A DNA stretch of 64,000 nucleotides from Symbiodinium natans (taxonomy: Eukaryota; Sar; Dinophyceae; Suessiales; Symbiodiniaceae): assembly GCA_905221605.1 (NCBI GenBank), contig CAJNDS010000535.1:70001-134000 (forward strand), in the 5' to 3' direction. The translations under genes and the position numbers were made by a program. Positions 18,987-30,249 of the stretch are shown piece by piece (position 1 is the stretch's first letter; each line of letters begins with the position of its first letter). The notes below the pieces were generated by a model. It did not search any database, was not told the DNA's origin, and saw nothing but the letters and a program-made list of their open reading frames with translations.

Positions 18987-21900
18987 TAAGAAGTTCAATC
19001 CGTCTCCCAAGGAGACAAGATGTACAGCAGGTTTCAGGGCTTCAGTTTACTTCTGCAGCATCGCTGCCTTGCTGGGCCCGAGACACCTCGCGCGCGTTGA
19101 TTGTTCAGGGACCGTGCAAAGTTGCGCTTGTAAGCTCCAACCCCTAAACCCTAAAATCCTAAGAAGCCCTAAAGGCTGCAACCTTTTATCCTAAGAAATT
19201 ATGAGTATGGGGTTTAGGGTTTAGGATTTAGGGTTCCCAAAATCCTAAACCCCACGCCCGGGACCCGCTTGGAATGGACCTAAAATCTCCAAAACTCCGA
19301 ACCCTAAGCTCGAAAGAGTCAGTTACTAGGACCGGGAGTAGGCCCTTTTTTCCTTTTTTTAGGGTTGGGGTTCCCTTATAATCCCCTTAAAACCAAAAAG
19401 GGTACCCTTAGGGCCTAGGTTAGTCAGTTGCCACGCATCTTTCACAAGGGACTAAAGAAGGGACCCTTATAAGGGACCTTGCAGGTTATTGGGGGTTATC
19501 TAGGGGCTACTTAGGTATGCAGGGACTATATAAGGTTTGTTTAGGTTTTGTTTGGGGCTACCCCTTAAATCGTAGGTCGTAGTGGCGTACCCTACACCCT
19601 ATAAACTCTGCATCCTAAATCGTGTAAACCCTGTAACAGCCCTATAAGAAACCCGATAAGAAACCCCATTAAATCAGAACCCTACTAAAATAACCCCAAA
19701 AAGCCAAAAAATGACTTAAACCCTAAACCGCACCTCCAGCTCAGCCCAGCGATCCAACTCCCCCCCACGCTCCGAAACCCCAAGCCCTAAACCTAGGCGG
19801 TTGAGGGTTTAGGTTGAGGGTGTGGGTAGTTTTTTCAGGGTTTAGGGTTTAGGGTTTAGGGTTTAGGGTTTGGGTTTAGGGTTTTGGGTTTAATCTGGTT
19901 CTTCGCAGGGAACGAGAGGGCATGGGGTACTCTTTGTAATCCCTTAATGGGTTGATACAGGGAGTTATACGGTACCTAATTCTCTCGAGCCAGAAAGCTT
20001 AACATCCCTTCGGCAGCTAGGGATGTAGATAGTTTCCCTTTCATTCTTTTGCTAGAGCGGTGTCATCTCATAGGAAAAAGAGGCCTTCCATCCTGTTTTA
20101 CATCAAGTCAACAATTCCAACCGATCAGAAACCTCAATCTTCAACCCGAAGCCCCTTTAACCGCCCAACCCGGCATCCTCAACCCTCACAAACCCTAACC
20201 CCTAAACCCTAAACCCTAAACCCTAAACATCCCTAAACCCTAAACCCTAAACCCTAAACATCCCTAAACCCTAAACCCTAAACCCTAAACCCTAAACATC
20301 CCTAAACATCCCTAAACCCTAAACCCTAACCTTTAGTTCCCTAAACCCTGCACCCTAACTCCCGAGTGAACCATGCAAGAACATGAAGAGCACTTGCTCA
20401 GTCCCTCAACGCCCAAACCCTTTGTAGAGTCCCAACTCCAACCTCCGCCAGTGCTTCGTGCTGCCCACGCAGCTCTGCGCCCCCAATTCTCGCAGCACGG
20501 GGCTTGGGTGCACCCTAAACCCTAAACCCTAAGCCCTAAGCCCTAAACCCTAAACCCTAAACCCTAAACCCTAAACCCTAAACCCTAAACCCTACACCGG
20601 GAATCCCTTAAAGGCGCCACCTCAAAGGGGGTATGGTATGGGCAATCTTTCAAGTTTCGGGTTCCTGGGGGTTTGAGGGTGGAGGGCATGTAGCGTTCAG
20701 GGTTTAGGGTTTAGGGTTTAGGGTTCAGGGTTTTCGAGTTCAGGGCGTAAACCCTAAGTAGACCTTAAACCCTCAACTAACCCCCTAGAAGCTGAACGTT
20801 TTTAGAGTTCTGGCGGACGCTGTTCGGGTTGTAAGGATAACCCTAAACCCTTTAAACCCTAAATCCTAAACCCTAAACCCTAAACCCTAAACCTTGAGGG
20901 CTCTGTGGCTTCAGGGCTTAGAGTTTGGAGTGTTCCCTAAGTCACGCTGCGGCTGCGCCTGCATGCGGACGGAGTGACTTCAGGGGCGCGTACGCGTGGC
21001 ATGACGCGCACTACAGGCGATGCCAACACGTGGAACCTTAGCTGGGACCATGGTAGCTCTGGTGCTGACCAGGCCCACGCAGCGTCCCGGGCTCACGGTT
21101 TCCGCCCGTGCGAATTTGGATCTCCATGAGGTCCAGGGAGCGCTGGGTGGCTGCGGCACAAAAGTCGACGGCGTCGACGCATCGGTGGCCTTCAAGTCGA
21201 CTTCCGCGATGTTCGGTGGATCGACCACATTCTGGCAGGGATGCTGAGCCCTTGAGCGACGTGAACTGTGAACCCTAAACGCCCACCCGAGAACAACTCG
21301 AAAGCCAGAAAACCCTAACCGCCCTAACCCATAAACCCGAAACCCGAAACCCCTCCACCCTAAACCCTAACGGGGACCCCTCCAGCGCGTTCACCTTAAG
21401 GGGGCACCCGAAACCCTAAACCCTGGACACTAACCCTAAACCCTATAACCCTATAACCCTCTCACCCGATAACCCTATAACCCTATAACCCTATAACCCG
21501 ATAACCCTGTAACCCCTATAACCCTATAACCCTAAACCCTAAAACCCTAAACTCCCTTAAATGCAGTCGCCCCAAAGTTCTCCGAGGTCCTTACGTGTCC
21601 ACGCAGGGCTATCCCATGATCAGGCTTGGCCACCCCCTTTGTAGCTTTGGTTAGCACAGGGTTCGCTTGGTTTAGGGGTTGGTGTTAGCCCTAAACCCTA
21701 AACCCTAAACCCTAAACCCTAAACCCTAAACCCTGAACCCTGAACCCTAAACCCTAAACCCTAAACCCTTAGCGGGTTTATCGGCTTTGTGGGGGCTCAT
21801 CGGGCATCGGGTGCAGGGATTTGTCTCTTTGCGTTGAGTATTCTCTCCACAAGTACCAGGATGCTTGGGGTATGCACTATAAGACCCAGAGTAGGCCCTT

Positions 21901-22197
21901 ATTCCCTGTGTTTAGGGTTTAGGGTTTAGGGTTTAGGATTTAGGGTTTAGGGTTTAGGTTCCCTTCTTATTCACCTTAATCCTTGCTCGAACACCAGCAC
22001 GCTGCATGATGGGTCTCACCCTGCCCTCAACCACCAAAGATTCGGGTTTGGGGCTCAGTGTGGGTTAGGGTTTAGGGTTTGGGGTCTTGGGTTTTGGGTT
22101 GAGGCTACCACCGACACACTGTGGCGGCCACAATATGTGACCCTACGCACGGCACATCAGCGCATCTACGCGGCAGACTTTGTTCAGGCATTCGCTG
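18987..22197. repeat. ITS mosaic, part 7
   Basis: TTTAGGG tracts at about 19840-19890 and 21905-21955; CCCTAAA tracts at about 20185-20335 (with CCCTAAACATC variants), 20513-20596, 20860-20895 and 21690-21772. At 20945-21245 is a GC-rich island open on both strands but with no convincing frame. 19000-19840 and 19900-20180 are degenerate or unique DNA without a supported gene. Confidence 0.75.
21430..21535 (+). repeat. Variant 8-bp array (CCCTATAA)n
   Basis: About 10 octamers CCCTATAA (with CCCGATAA and CCTGTAA variants) form a block that returns to CCCTAAA at its 3' end. A separate homogenised telomere variant. Confidence 0.75.
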
Positions 22198-23056
22198 GAC
22201 CCTAAACCCTAAACCCTAAACCCTAAACCCTAAACCCTAAACCCTAAACCCTAAACCCTAAACCCTAAACCCTAAACCCCTAAACCCTTTTTCCCCAAAA
22301 CCCTAAAGCCTTCTTACACCAGCCCGTCCGCCGCGATCATCACGCCGGCGACGGAAGGTACGCCCGGAAGGCAACTCGCAGATCCAGCATGGAGACATCC
22401 TAGCCCCCGAGGCCCTAACACCTAAAATCCTACATCTTAAGCCCTAAACCCTAAATCCTAAATCCTACATCTTAAGCCCTAAAGCCCATTGCAGCGATCT
22501 TGCTGACAGCGACTGCCTTCCTCGGCTTCAGGTCCGGAAAGAGTATCGGATTCAGGGTCCCAAGTCCTAAGCCCTGGAGGGTGCACTCTGGCTTTTTGGG
22601 AAGGCGGTCTAGCCCTAAACCCTAAGCCCTAAAACCTAAACCCTAAACCCTAAACCCTAAACCCTAAACCCTAAACCCTAACCCTCAACTAACCCTAAAC
22701 CCTAAACCCTCAACCTAAGCAGGTCCACTGCGCCGTGTTCTGGCATGGTGGAGTCCAGGCGCCATGAGCTTTTTTGTTTCACGGGCTCGCGTAGTTTTCG
22801 GTTTCAGCTCAGGGTTTAGGGTTTAGGGTTTAGGGTTTAGGGTTTAGGGTTTAGGGCTTAGGGTTTAGGGTTTAGGGTTTAGGGTTTAGGGGTTCAGGCT
22901 TGGCGGGTGTTTTGGGTTTAGCGCTTCCCAAGCCCCCAACAAGACACCATAGGGTGTAGGGTTGAGGTTGAGTTTAGCAGTTTGGTATACTCAGACAATA
23001 GTATACTAACATAAAGGTTTCTTTAAGAATACAGAATCTGATCATATGTTTTCATA
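22198..23056. repeat. ITS mosaic, part 8
   Basis: CCCTAAA tracts about 22198-22285 and 22612-22715; TTTAGGG tract about 22810-22890. Short GC-rich pieces at 22320-22400 and 22490-22560 (one + frame reads AAILLTATAFLGFRSGKS) may be exon scraps. 22960-23056 is AT-richer spacer. Confidence 0.75.
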
Positions 23057-23162
23057 TGGGTGGTTGTCAAAATTATGGCCCCTTTTCGGATCCCGATAAT
23101 AATACGGCATAATACGGCATTTATTGTACCCCAAAAGGAATCATAATTTTGACAACCACCCA
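23057..23162. mobile_element. MITE-like element with 21-bp perfect inverted ends
   Basis: The left end TGGGTGGTTGTCAAAATTAT plus one more base is perfectly inverted at the right end; pairing continues imperfectly through CCTTTT. The element is 106 bp and flanked by CATA on both sides (23053-23056 and 23163-23166). No ORF. Clean TIRs with a short duplication are typical of a non-autonomous DNA transposon. Confidence 0.7.
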
Positions 23163-24228
23163 CATACTCATGTAGGGTATTGGGGTATGAGGGCTTTGAC
23201 TACGGATGCAGACCTTTGGGCCCTAAACCCTCCAAGCCGTAAACCCTGAATCCCGAACCCTCCTAAACCCTAAAACACCTTCATCCTAAACCCGAAACGC
23301 CAAAACCTTAAACCCCAAACCCTAACCCTAAACCTGCAACCTACATCCCCCAGAATGGTGGTGGGATGGGAGGTGGGAGGTAGCCCACGCACTTCCGAAC
23401 CCTGGCCTGCAGCTGCAGATATTTGCCGGCTTTAGGGTTTAGGGTTCAGGGTGGAGGTCCCAAGCCCCAAGCCCCAAGCCCGAAACCCCAAGCCCTAAGC
23501 CCTAAGCTCTAAACCCTAAACCCTAAGCCCAAAACCCTAAACCCTAAACCCTAAACCCTAAACCCTAAACCCTAAACCCTAAACCCTAAACCCTAAACCC
23601 TAAACCCTAAACCCTAAACCCTAAACCCTAAACCCTAAACCCTAAACCCTAAACCCTAAACCCTAAACCCTAAACCCTAAACCCTGCCCTAAGTCAACCC
23701 TGAAGAAGAAGGTCTGACATCATCCTCAAGGGCCACGCAGCGGTCAGAGCCTTGTGGGGGAGGAAGGGGCGGGTTAGGGTTTAGGGTTTAGGGTTTAGGG
23801 TTCAGGGTGGCTATGCACTGGGGTTTGGGGTTTGGGGGTATACCCTAAACCCAAAACCCCAAACCCTGAGCCCTAAACCCCAGAGCCCCTAAACCCTAGA
23901 GCCCCTAAACCCTAAACCCTAAACCCTAAACCCTAAACCCTAAACCCTAAACCCTAAACCCTAAACCCTAAACCCTGCTGTTGACCTAAAGTTGGAGCAG
24001 AGGGTTTGGGGCTAAAGAGGTTCAAGTATCCCATATGGATGCATCGAGCCATTCGTTCAAGCCCCAAGCCCGCAACGCTCCCCGCCTTATGAACCCCTGA
24101 TCTCCCAGTCCCCAACCCTAAACCCTACACCCCTAATGCTAAACCCTAAACCCAACCCCGAGGGTTTAGGGTTTGGGGTATGGGGTTTGGGGCTTGACAA
24201 ACCCCAAGCCGCAAACCCCACTGGCCAG
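23163..24228. repeat. ITS mosaic, part 9, with the longest pure tract
   Basis: A CCCTAAA run at about 23515-23686 is close to 23 uninterrupted units; another at about 23885-23977. TTTAGGG at 23770-23806. Near 23720-23775 a + frame reads DIILKGHAAVRALWGRKG before TTTAGGG, a possible exon scrap. Confidence 0.85.
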
Positions 24229-24294
24229 ATGTCACAGCCTCTGCTGATGACCGCCCTGCTTGGTGCCGCGCTGTGCGCACTCGCAGGCGCGTAG
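24229..24294 (+). CDS. 21-codon hydrophobic ORF or exon scrap
   Basis: ATG after actggccag opens MSQPLLMTALLGAALCALAG then A and TAG (24292-24294). The sequence resembles a signal peptide or single membrane helix. It may be a terminal exon or a chance ORF. Confidence 0.25.
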   Translation: MSQPLLMTALLGAALCALAGA

Positions 24295-25771
24295 TCAGTG
24301 TGGCGCACAGGGCAAGACGAGGGTTTTGGGTTTTCAGGCTTAGGGGTGTTAGTGCTTTGGGGTTTAGGGTCGAGGGTTTCGGGCTTTAGGTTGAAGGGTT
24401 TGGTGTGCTTATTGACTTTGGAGGTGAGGTTTTTGATTTAGGGTATTCACCCTGAGCCCTATAAACACTATACAGCCTCAAGCCGAAACCCTTAACCCTA
24501 AATCCCTGTTTCACGTAAGTTTGTCTGGCTCCGATCAAGCTGCTGTGGCATAAAGTAAACCTCAGTTTGCAGTTTTTAGGGTGTAGAGTTTAGGGTTTAG
24601 GATTAGGGTTTGAAATTCAGGTTGTATGCCCAGAGAACATACTAATGCGGATAAAAACCTAGTGAGGGCGCTTAATTCCGAAAACTAACCGACAAGACAA
24701 GGCCTTACTTGCGCTGCAGGTTGAGTGAGGCAGTCCAGATCCTAAACCCTACATCCTGAACCCTATATCCTAAACCCTACATCCTAAATGCTAAACCCTA
24801 AACCCTACCAACCCCCAAGACCCCTGAGCCCGCAGGTGCAGGGAAGGTGCTTCAGCTATGTCCAACCCCAGAAAGAAAGACGAGCTACGAGGCACACTTG
24901 TGTGTGAGAGAGGATCAAGGGTTTGAGGCTTCTGGGATTCGAGGGTTCTCGGGTTTAGGGTTTAGGGTTAAACCCTATCAGCCCTAAACCCTAAACCCTA
25001 AACCCTAAACCCTGAACCCTGAACCCTGAACCCTGAACCCTGAACCTCCCTAGAGACCTAAGTAGCCCCTACGCAACCCAGAAAGAACCCCTAAGGTCCC
25101 TGAAAAGGGTCCCTCCTTTCGTCCCTTGAGACAAATATGTGCCCGCAATCAAGGCATTAAGGCTCGTACCCCTACGGTTGTGCCCCCATCGGTTCCCGTT
25201 CTTATACACTCCCAATATTGCCCTGATACTACCTTAAGGACCTTTAACAGGATTCCCGAAACCCTAAACCCTTAGCCCTAAACCCTAAACCCTTAGCACA
25301 AACTCGCTGCTGCATCTGGTCGAGAACCACACCCCCTTCAGCCCCTCAGCCCCCCACAGCCGACCGCCTTCCTTGTAGCCTCCCTTTTCAGCCCTTGAAC
25401 CATAAACACTAAACCCTAAACCCTAACGGCCTAACAGCCTCAATCCACCCTTAGCCCTGCCTGAAGCCGCCCGAAGGAAGCTTACTAAGACCCACTACCC
25501 AACCACTGAACCCTAAAGGGTTTAGGGTTTAGGGTTTAGGGTTTAGGGTTTAGGGTTTAGGGTTTAGGGTTTAGGGTTTGGGACAGACTCCCTTGTCAGC
25601 CTGCAGGAACCTCCGAAAATGCCCTCTTAGGCCGCCAAAAACCCTAAACCCCAAACCTCAAACTAAAAACCCTAAACCCCAAACCCCAAACCCTAAACCC
25701 TGAACCCCAAACCCTCAACCCTAAACCCCAAACCCTAAACCCTAAACCCTAAACCCTAACCCCTAAACAGC
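24295..25771. repeat. ITS mosaic, part 10
   Basis: TTTAGGG tract about 25518-25580; CCCTAAA and CCCTGAA tracts about 24970-25045 and 25640-25765. 25080-25260 holds degenerate relatives of the GGTTGTACCC element (tcgtacccctacggttgtg at about 25164). No gene supported. Confidence 0.75.
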
Positions 25772-25864
25772 ATGCAGGCCATGCCGCCCCACTACTCGCC
25801 GGTCATGGCCAGGGACAGGGTGGTCCTCGAACCTCAGCCTCAGGCGCGGAACTTCGACTTCTGA
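25772..25864 (+). CDS. Short C-terminal coding piece
   Basis: Immediately after a CCCTAAA tract ending aaacag, the + strand reads MQAMPPHYSPVMARDRVVLE then PQPQARNFDF and TGA (25862-25864). Composition is protein-like, Pro/Met-rich. Either a terminal exon (aaacag acting as acceptor) or a 30-codon ORF. Confidence 0.35.
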   Translation: MQAMPPHYSPVMARDRVVLEPQPQARNFDF

Positions 25865-26927
25865 GAGACTTTTTTGGAAGGTTTTTGAACCCTAAACCCT
25901 AAACCGTAAACCCTAAACCCTGGTTTAAGGCCTTTGATTGAAGGCTTTGGAGCGCTAGGTTTGGGGGCTGCAGGTTTTGAGGGTTAGGTTGACGTCTGCC
26001 GTGATGTAGTTCAGATTGAGAAGCCCAGGTTTGTTCTGTCTGCATCTGGTAGTATCTTGGATCTGGGTCTCAAGTTTATGCTTTGGTCGTGAAGGATAGG
26101 GTTTCTGGCTTAGGGATTAGGCTTAGGGTCAAGGGTAGTAGGCTGAGAAGAATAGACGTTGGTGCCTTGTTGGTCCTAAACTAAACCCTAAACCCTAAAC
26201 CCTAAACCGCATGCGACTGCTTTAGGGTTCTAAAGTGTAGGGTTGAGGGCTTAGTACTTAGGGTTCTATACTTTAGGGGGTTGAGGGTTTAGGGTTTGAT
26301 AGCAGCACCCCTGCGGATGTAAGTACAAAGTATTAAGGCACTGGATCTTTGGGCGCTAACCCAAAGCCCTCCAGCAACAAAAAAACACACTCGAAGCCAC
26401 AAACCCTAAACCCCAAACCCCCAAATCCTAAACCCCTAAACCCTAAACTCCCAAACACTAAACCCTAAACCCCTAACCCCCCAACCCCTAAGCCCCGAAG
26501 CCCGATTTCCACCCCGTGTGGTACAGATGGCAGCGGCGGCGGCGCCGCCCCCCAAGCCGTTGGCGGGCCCAGAGTGTGGCTGTTAGGGCTGGGGTTTTGG
26601 GTTTGGGGTTTGGGGTTAGGGTTTAGGGTCTAGGGTTTAAGGTCTAGGGTTTAGGGTTTACTTAGGGGTTGGTTAGCAGGGAATGGGGGAATGAGGTAGA
26701 GTACCCTAGAAATTCTTTAAAGGGTATACACAGGGCCTTGATTCCCTCATTCCCTGTTAACCAACAGTAAGAGAGTGCGGCTGTGAGGGATTAGGGCCTA
26801 GGGTTTAGGGTTTGGGGTTTAGGGTTTAGGGCTTGGGGTTAAGGGTTCAGGGTCTGGGGTTTGGGGTTTAGGGTTTGGGGTTTGGGTTAGGGCTTGGGTG
26901 GCTTTAGGGTTGAGGGTTTCGGAGCAC
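25865..26927. repeat. ITS mosaic, part 11, with one fold-back
   Basis: TTTAGGG-like tracts about 26600-26665 and 26795-26905, short CCCTAAA runs at 25890, 26180 and 26400-26480. A fold-back sits at 26669-26764: TTGGTTAGCAGGGAATG at the left pairs with CATTCCCTGTTAACCAA at the right, about 96 bp in all. 25930-26160 is unique DNA with no supported gene. Confidence 0.7.
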
Positions 26928-27300
26928 ACAGACCGGAGGAAGGAGATATCCGCAGGAGCAACAAGGAAGACAAGCCTGCAGCCAGACGCCTGCTGGCCTT
27001 GTCGGAGGAGGAAGCCCGGCTGCAGGAGGAGATGGAGTGGCAGAGCTGGCAGGACTGGCTGGGCCGCAGAGGAGCGGCGCCAGGAGGAAGCGCGCCAGGC
27101 TGCAGAGGAGGAGCGCCTGCGCCAGCGGGCCGGCGTTATGCGCCGCCTCCCGACCCCAGCGACCCGGACTACGCCACGCATCCCAGTGTCAGCGAGCAGT
27201 GGAGGCAATACCGCAACCGCACACAGGAGAAACTCCCGGCACAGCCGAGATTCGATGAGCTCCCTCAACAGACATCGACAGTCAGGCCCACCAACACAAG
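26928..27300 (+). pseudogene. Coiled-coil gene fragment with apparent frame shifts
   Basis: In one frame the + strand reads KPAARRLLALSEEEARLQEE MEWQSWQDWL. Coiled-coil text then continues in another frame (AEERRQEEARQAAEEERLRQ). It returns to the first frame for DPSDPDYATHPSVSEQWRQY RNRTQEKL. Two compensating shifts, or a real frame with an Ala/Gly/Pro linker, would explain this. No start, no clear stop, telomere-like DNA on both sides. Unknown family. Confidence 0.4.
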
Positions 27301-28040
27301 GGCGCGATGCAGCCGCCGGCCTGGGGTGTTGTTTGGGGTGTTGGAATTTCGGGGGGGGGGGTTCATACCACCACGCTGAAGAAGCAAAGCGTCTGCGGCG
27401 TTGTTGCTGTTGAATGTTCAGGCTTTAGGGCCACAAGTTGAGAGACTGCTGTTAAGACATCCTGAGCCCCAAGCCCTATATTCACATTCCCGAAACCCCA
27501 AGCCCCAAACCCTAAACCCCAACACCCCCAACCCAAAACCCCCAAAAACAACTCAAGCCTACTTGGGTTCAGGGTTCTTAGAACCCCAAATAAAACTGTA
27601 TTTATAGGCCCCCCTAAGTCCCCTAAGTCCTCTAACTAGGTTATAAGTAGACTTCTGTTTGGTTGTACCCCAAACCCTAAACCCCAAACCCTAAACCCTA
27701 AACCCTAAAACCCTAATTAAACCCTAAACCCTGAACCTCGAAATAGTAAGTCAGGAGGAATGACTTCTCCATGCAGAAGTTCCAGGAGGCCCAAGCCAAG
27801 GCGTGGGCCTGGGCGATTTAGCGTTTAGGTTTTAGGGTTTAGGGCTAGGGTTTAGGGTTTGGGGTTTAGGGTTTAGGATTTAGGGCTGAGGGCTTGGGGT
27901 GCAGGGTACTCTGGCCACCAGGGCACTAGGGCTGAGTTGCGCGTGCGAGGGGTTTAGGGTTTAGGGTTTCGGGTGCAGGGTTCGGGGTTTAGGGTTTAGG
28001 GTTTCGGGTTTAGGGTTTAGGGTTTAGGGCTTAGATGGGA
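27301..28040. repeat. ITS mosaic, part 12
   Basis: CCCTAAA tract about 27665-27740; TTTAGGG tracts about 27820-27910 and 27950-28030. At 27771-27821 the + strand reads MQKFQEAQAKAWAWAI-stop after ttctccatgcag, a plausible terminal micro-exon. No other gene. Confidence 0.7.
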
Positions 28041-28483
28041 AAATCGCTAGCGATTTAAAATCGAGTGCGATTTGGATTTAAAATCAAGAGCCCCAAATCG
28101 TTAGCGATTTGGAATGTGGTTCTGTAAGCAAGGCTCCAAAAGCCCCCCGAAAAGGCTTCGGCAAAATGCGTTGTCGGAGGCTTGGAAAATGCAGTTTTGC
28201 AGGCTCTGGGTTTTGGAGGAGGGCTTCCGAACTCCGCCGCAAATAACGAAAACAAACAAGATGAATAAGGTTTTGCGCTCCGGGCAGGAATGAACCCCAG
28301 CGATGAAACACCCCCTGGCTCAGGGGGACCCGCAAGACCAGTGGCTGATGACTAAAGCCCCCAAGCCCCAAAAGCATCAAATACTTAATCCTGCTCCTGT
28401 TAAAATGCGTTTTTGGGCGCCTGCAAAACGCATCTTGAGCACAGGGCTTGATTCAGGGTTTAATGTTCACTTCATATCGAAAA

Positions 28484-28490
28484 CCCCCCG

Positions 28491-28528
<38 letters not shown>
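28484..28528 (+). repeat. C homopolymer tract
   Basis: About 38 near-uninterrupted C residues. The minus strand could form G-quadruplexes, and length is likely unstable in sequencing. Confidence 0.9.
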
Positions 28529-28873
28529 ATATACCGTAATTAAAAGCCCCTAGACCTTAGCAGTCCCAGACCGCGCGTCCCGACGTTCAGACCTTACGTC
28601 CCCAAAACGCGCGTCCTCAAGACGTGGGGGGGCAAGTAGGGGCGGGGCTGCGTTTTCCAGGCCTCCTAAAACGCGTTTTGCTGGCAGGCGAGAGTTTGGG
28701 GGCGGGGGGGGGCAGGCGGCGTGCATTTTAAGAGAGGGAATGCGTTTGCAGGGCTTTCAAAACGCACTTGGGGTTGTTGTGAGAACCCCGTGTTATATTC
28801 TTATACGCTAAATCACATTATCATTTTTTTCTTCTCAGCGTTTGCCCACAAACAAAACGTTAGTCTATGATAC

Positions 28874-29325
28874 TAGTACAAGCTTAGTACTGGAATCGAC
28901 GTTCCCGCGACCCGGCTGGATTTTCATTGATTTGTAGTACAAGCTTAGTGCTGGAATCGACGTTTCCGAGACCCGGCTGGATTTTCATTGATTTGTAGTA
29001 CAAGCTTAGTGCTGGAATCGACGTTTCCGAGACCCGGCTGGATTTTCATTGATTTGTAGTACAAGCTTAGTGCTGGAATCGACGTTTCCGAGACCCGGCT
29101 GGATTTTCATTGATTTGTAGTACAAGCTTAGTACTGGACCCGACGTTGCCGTCACCCGGCTGGATTTTCATTGGTTTGTAGTACAAGCTTAGTACTGGAA
29201 TCGACGTTTCCGCGACCCGGCCGGATTTTCATTGATTTGTAGTACAAGCCCGCGACCCGGCCGGATTTTCATTGATTTGTAGTACAAGCTAGTACCGGAA
29301 GCGAAGTTTCCGTGAGCCGGCTCAA
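28874..29325 (+). repeat. 61-bp minisatellite, about 7 copies
   Basis: Units starting tagtacaagcttagt begin at 28874, 28935, 28996, 29057, 29118, 29179 and 29240; the 29240 unit has a 21-bp deletion and the copy from 29280 is diverged. Units include gacccggctggattttcattg. Period 61 is exact through six copies. Confidence 0.9.
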
Positions 29326-29423
29326 CAACATTGTCGTTTTTTTGTTCTCGTCGTTGTTCCAAGAAAAACCTCTATCCTAGCAACAGGGGCCCCGCGAATT
29401 CATGACGAAGAGGCGCGGGGTTA

Positions 29424-29603
29424 TTACACAACCCCACTTTGCTTGCAGGCGGAAGTGAGGGGGAGGGAGGGGGGAGTGCGTTTTCCAGGCCTTCCAAAAC
29501 GCATGTTGCTGGCAGGTGGGAAGGATGGGAAGGATGGGGGGGCCGGGGCTGCGTTTTCCAGGCCTCCTAGAACGCGTTTTGCTGGCAGGCGAGAGTTTGG
29601 GGG

Positions 29604-29634
<31 letters not shown>

Positions 29635-30140
29635 CGCAGGCGGAAGGCATTTAAAGAGAGGGAAGGCGTTTTTTCAGGGGCACTTTGCTTGCAGGCGCGA
29701 GGGGGGAAGGGGGGAATGCGTTTTCCAGGCCTTCCAAAATGCATGTTGCTGGCAGGTGGGAAGGAGGGGGGGGACGGGGCTGCGTTTTCCAGCTTTGCTT
29801 GCAGGAGGGGGGGGGGGGGGGAAATGCGTTTTCCAGGCCTGGTGGGAAGGAGGGGGGGGGCTTGCAGGCAGGGAAAGGCGGAATGCATTTGGCTTGTAGG
29901 TGGGGAGAGGCGGTTGTTTGCGTTCTCCAGGCCTTTTCAATTGCATTTGCTTGCAGGCGAGAATGGGCGAGGCGGAATGTGGTTTCCACTGGCTTGCAGG
30001 TGGGGAAAGGTGGAAGAATGCGAAGGAAAAGGCAGCTTTTCAACCGGCTTTGGCCCGGAAGGATTGTGCAATTACGGGGGGTGTTACAATTACGTTTTGG
30101 GATTTGGATTGTGCAATTACGGGGGGGTCTATTCATATGA
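29424..30140. repeat. G-rich diverged repeats
   Basis: Irregular repeats of ttgcttgcaggcg, gggaagg and tgcgttttccaggcc, with a G homopolymer at about 29604-29634. Long frames on both strands (for example a 307-codon + frame from 29443) are produced by lack of stops in G-rich repeats and are not called as genes. Confidence 0.75.
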
Positions 30141-30249
30141 GGTCAACATCAGGGCTTTAGGGTTTCGGGTTGGTTTTAAAGTTGAGAGGGATGAAAATAC
30201 GCCGGAAAAACGCATTTTGGGCACAGGGCTTGATGACAGAACCTTGTCT

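Noticed and set aside
28874-29325. CRISPR array
   Set aside because: The whole 61-bp unit repeats with no unique spacers, and the DNA is eukaryotic.
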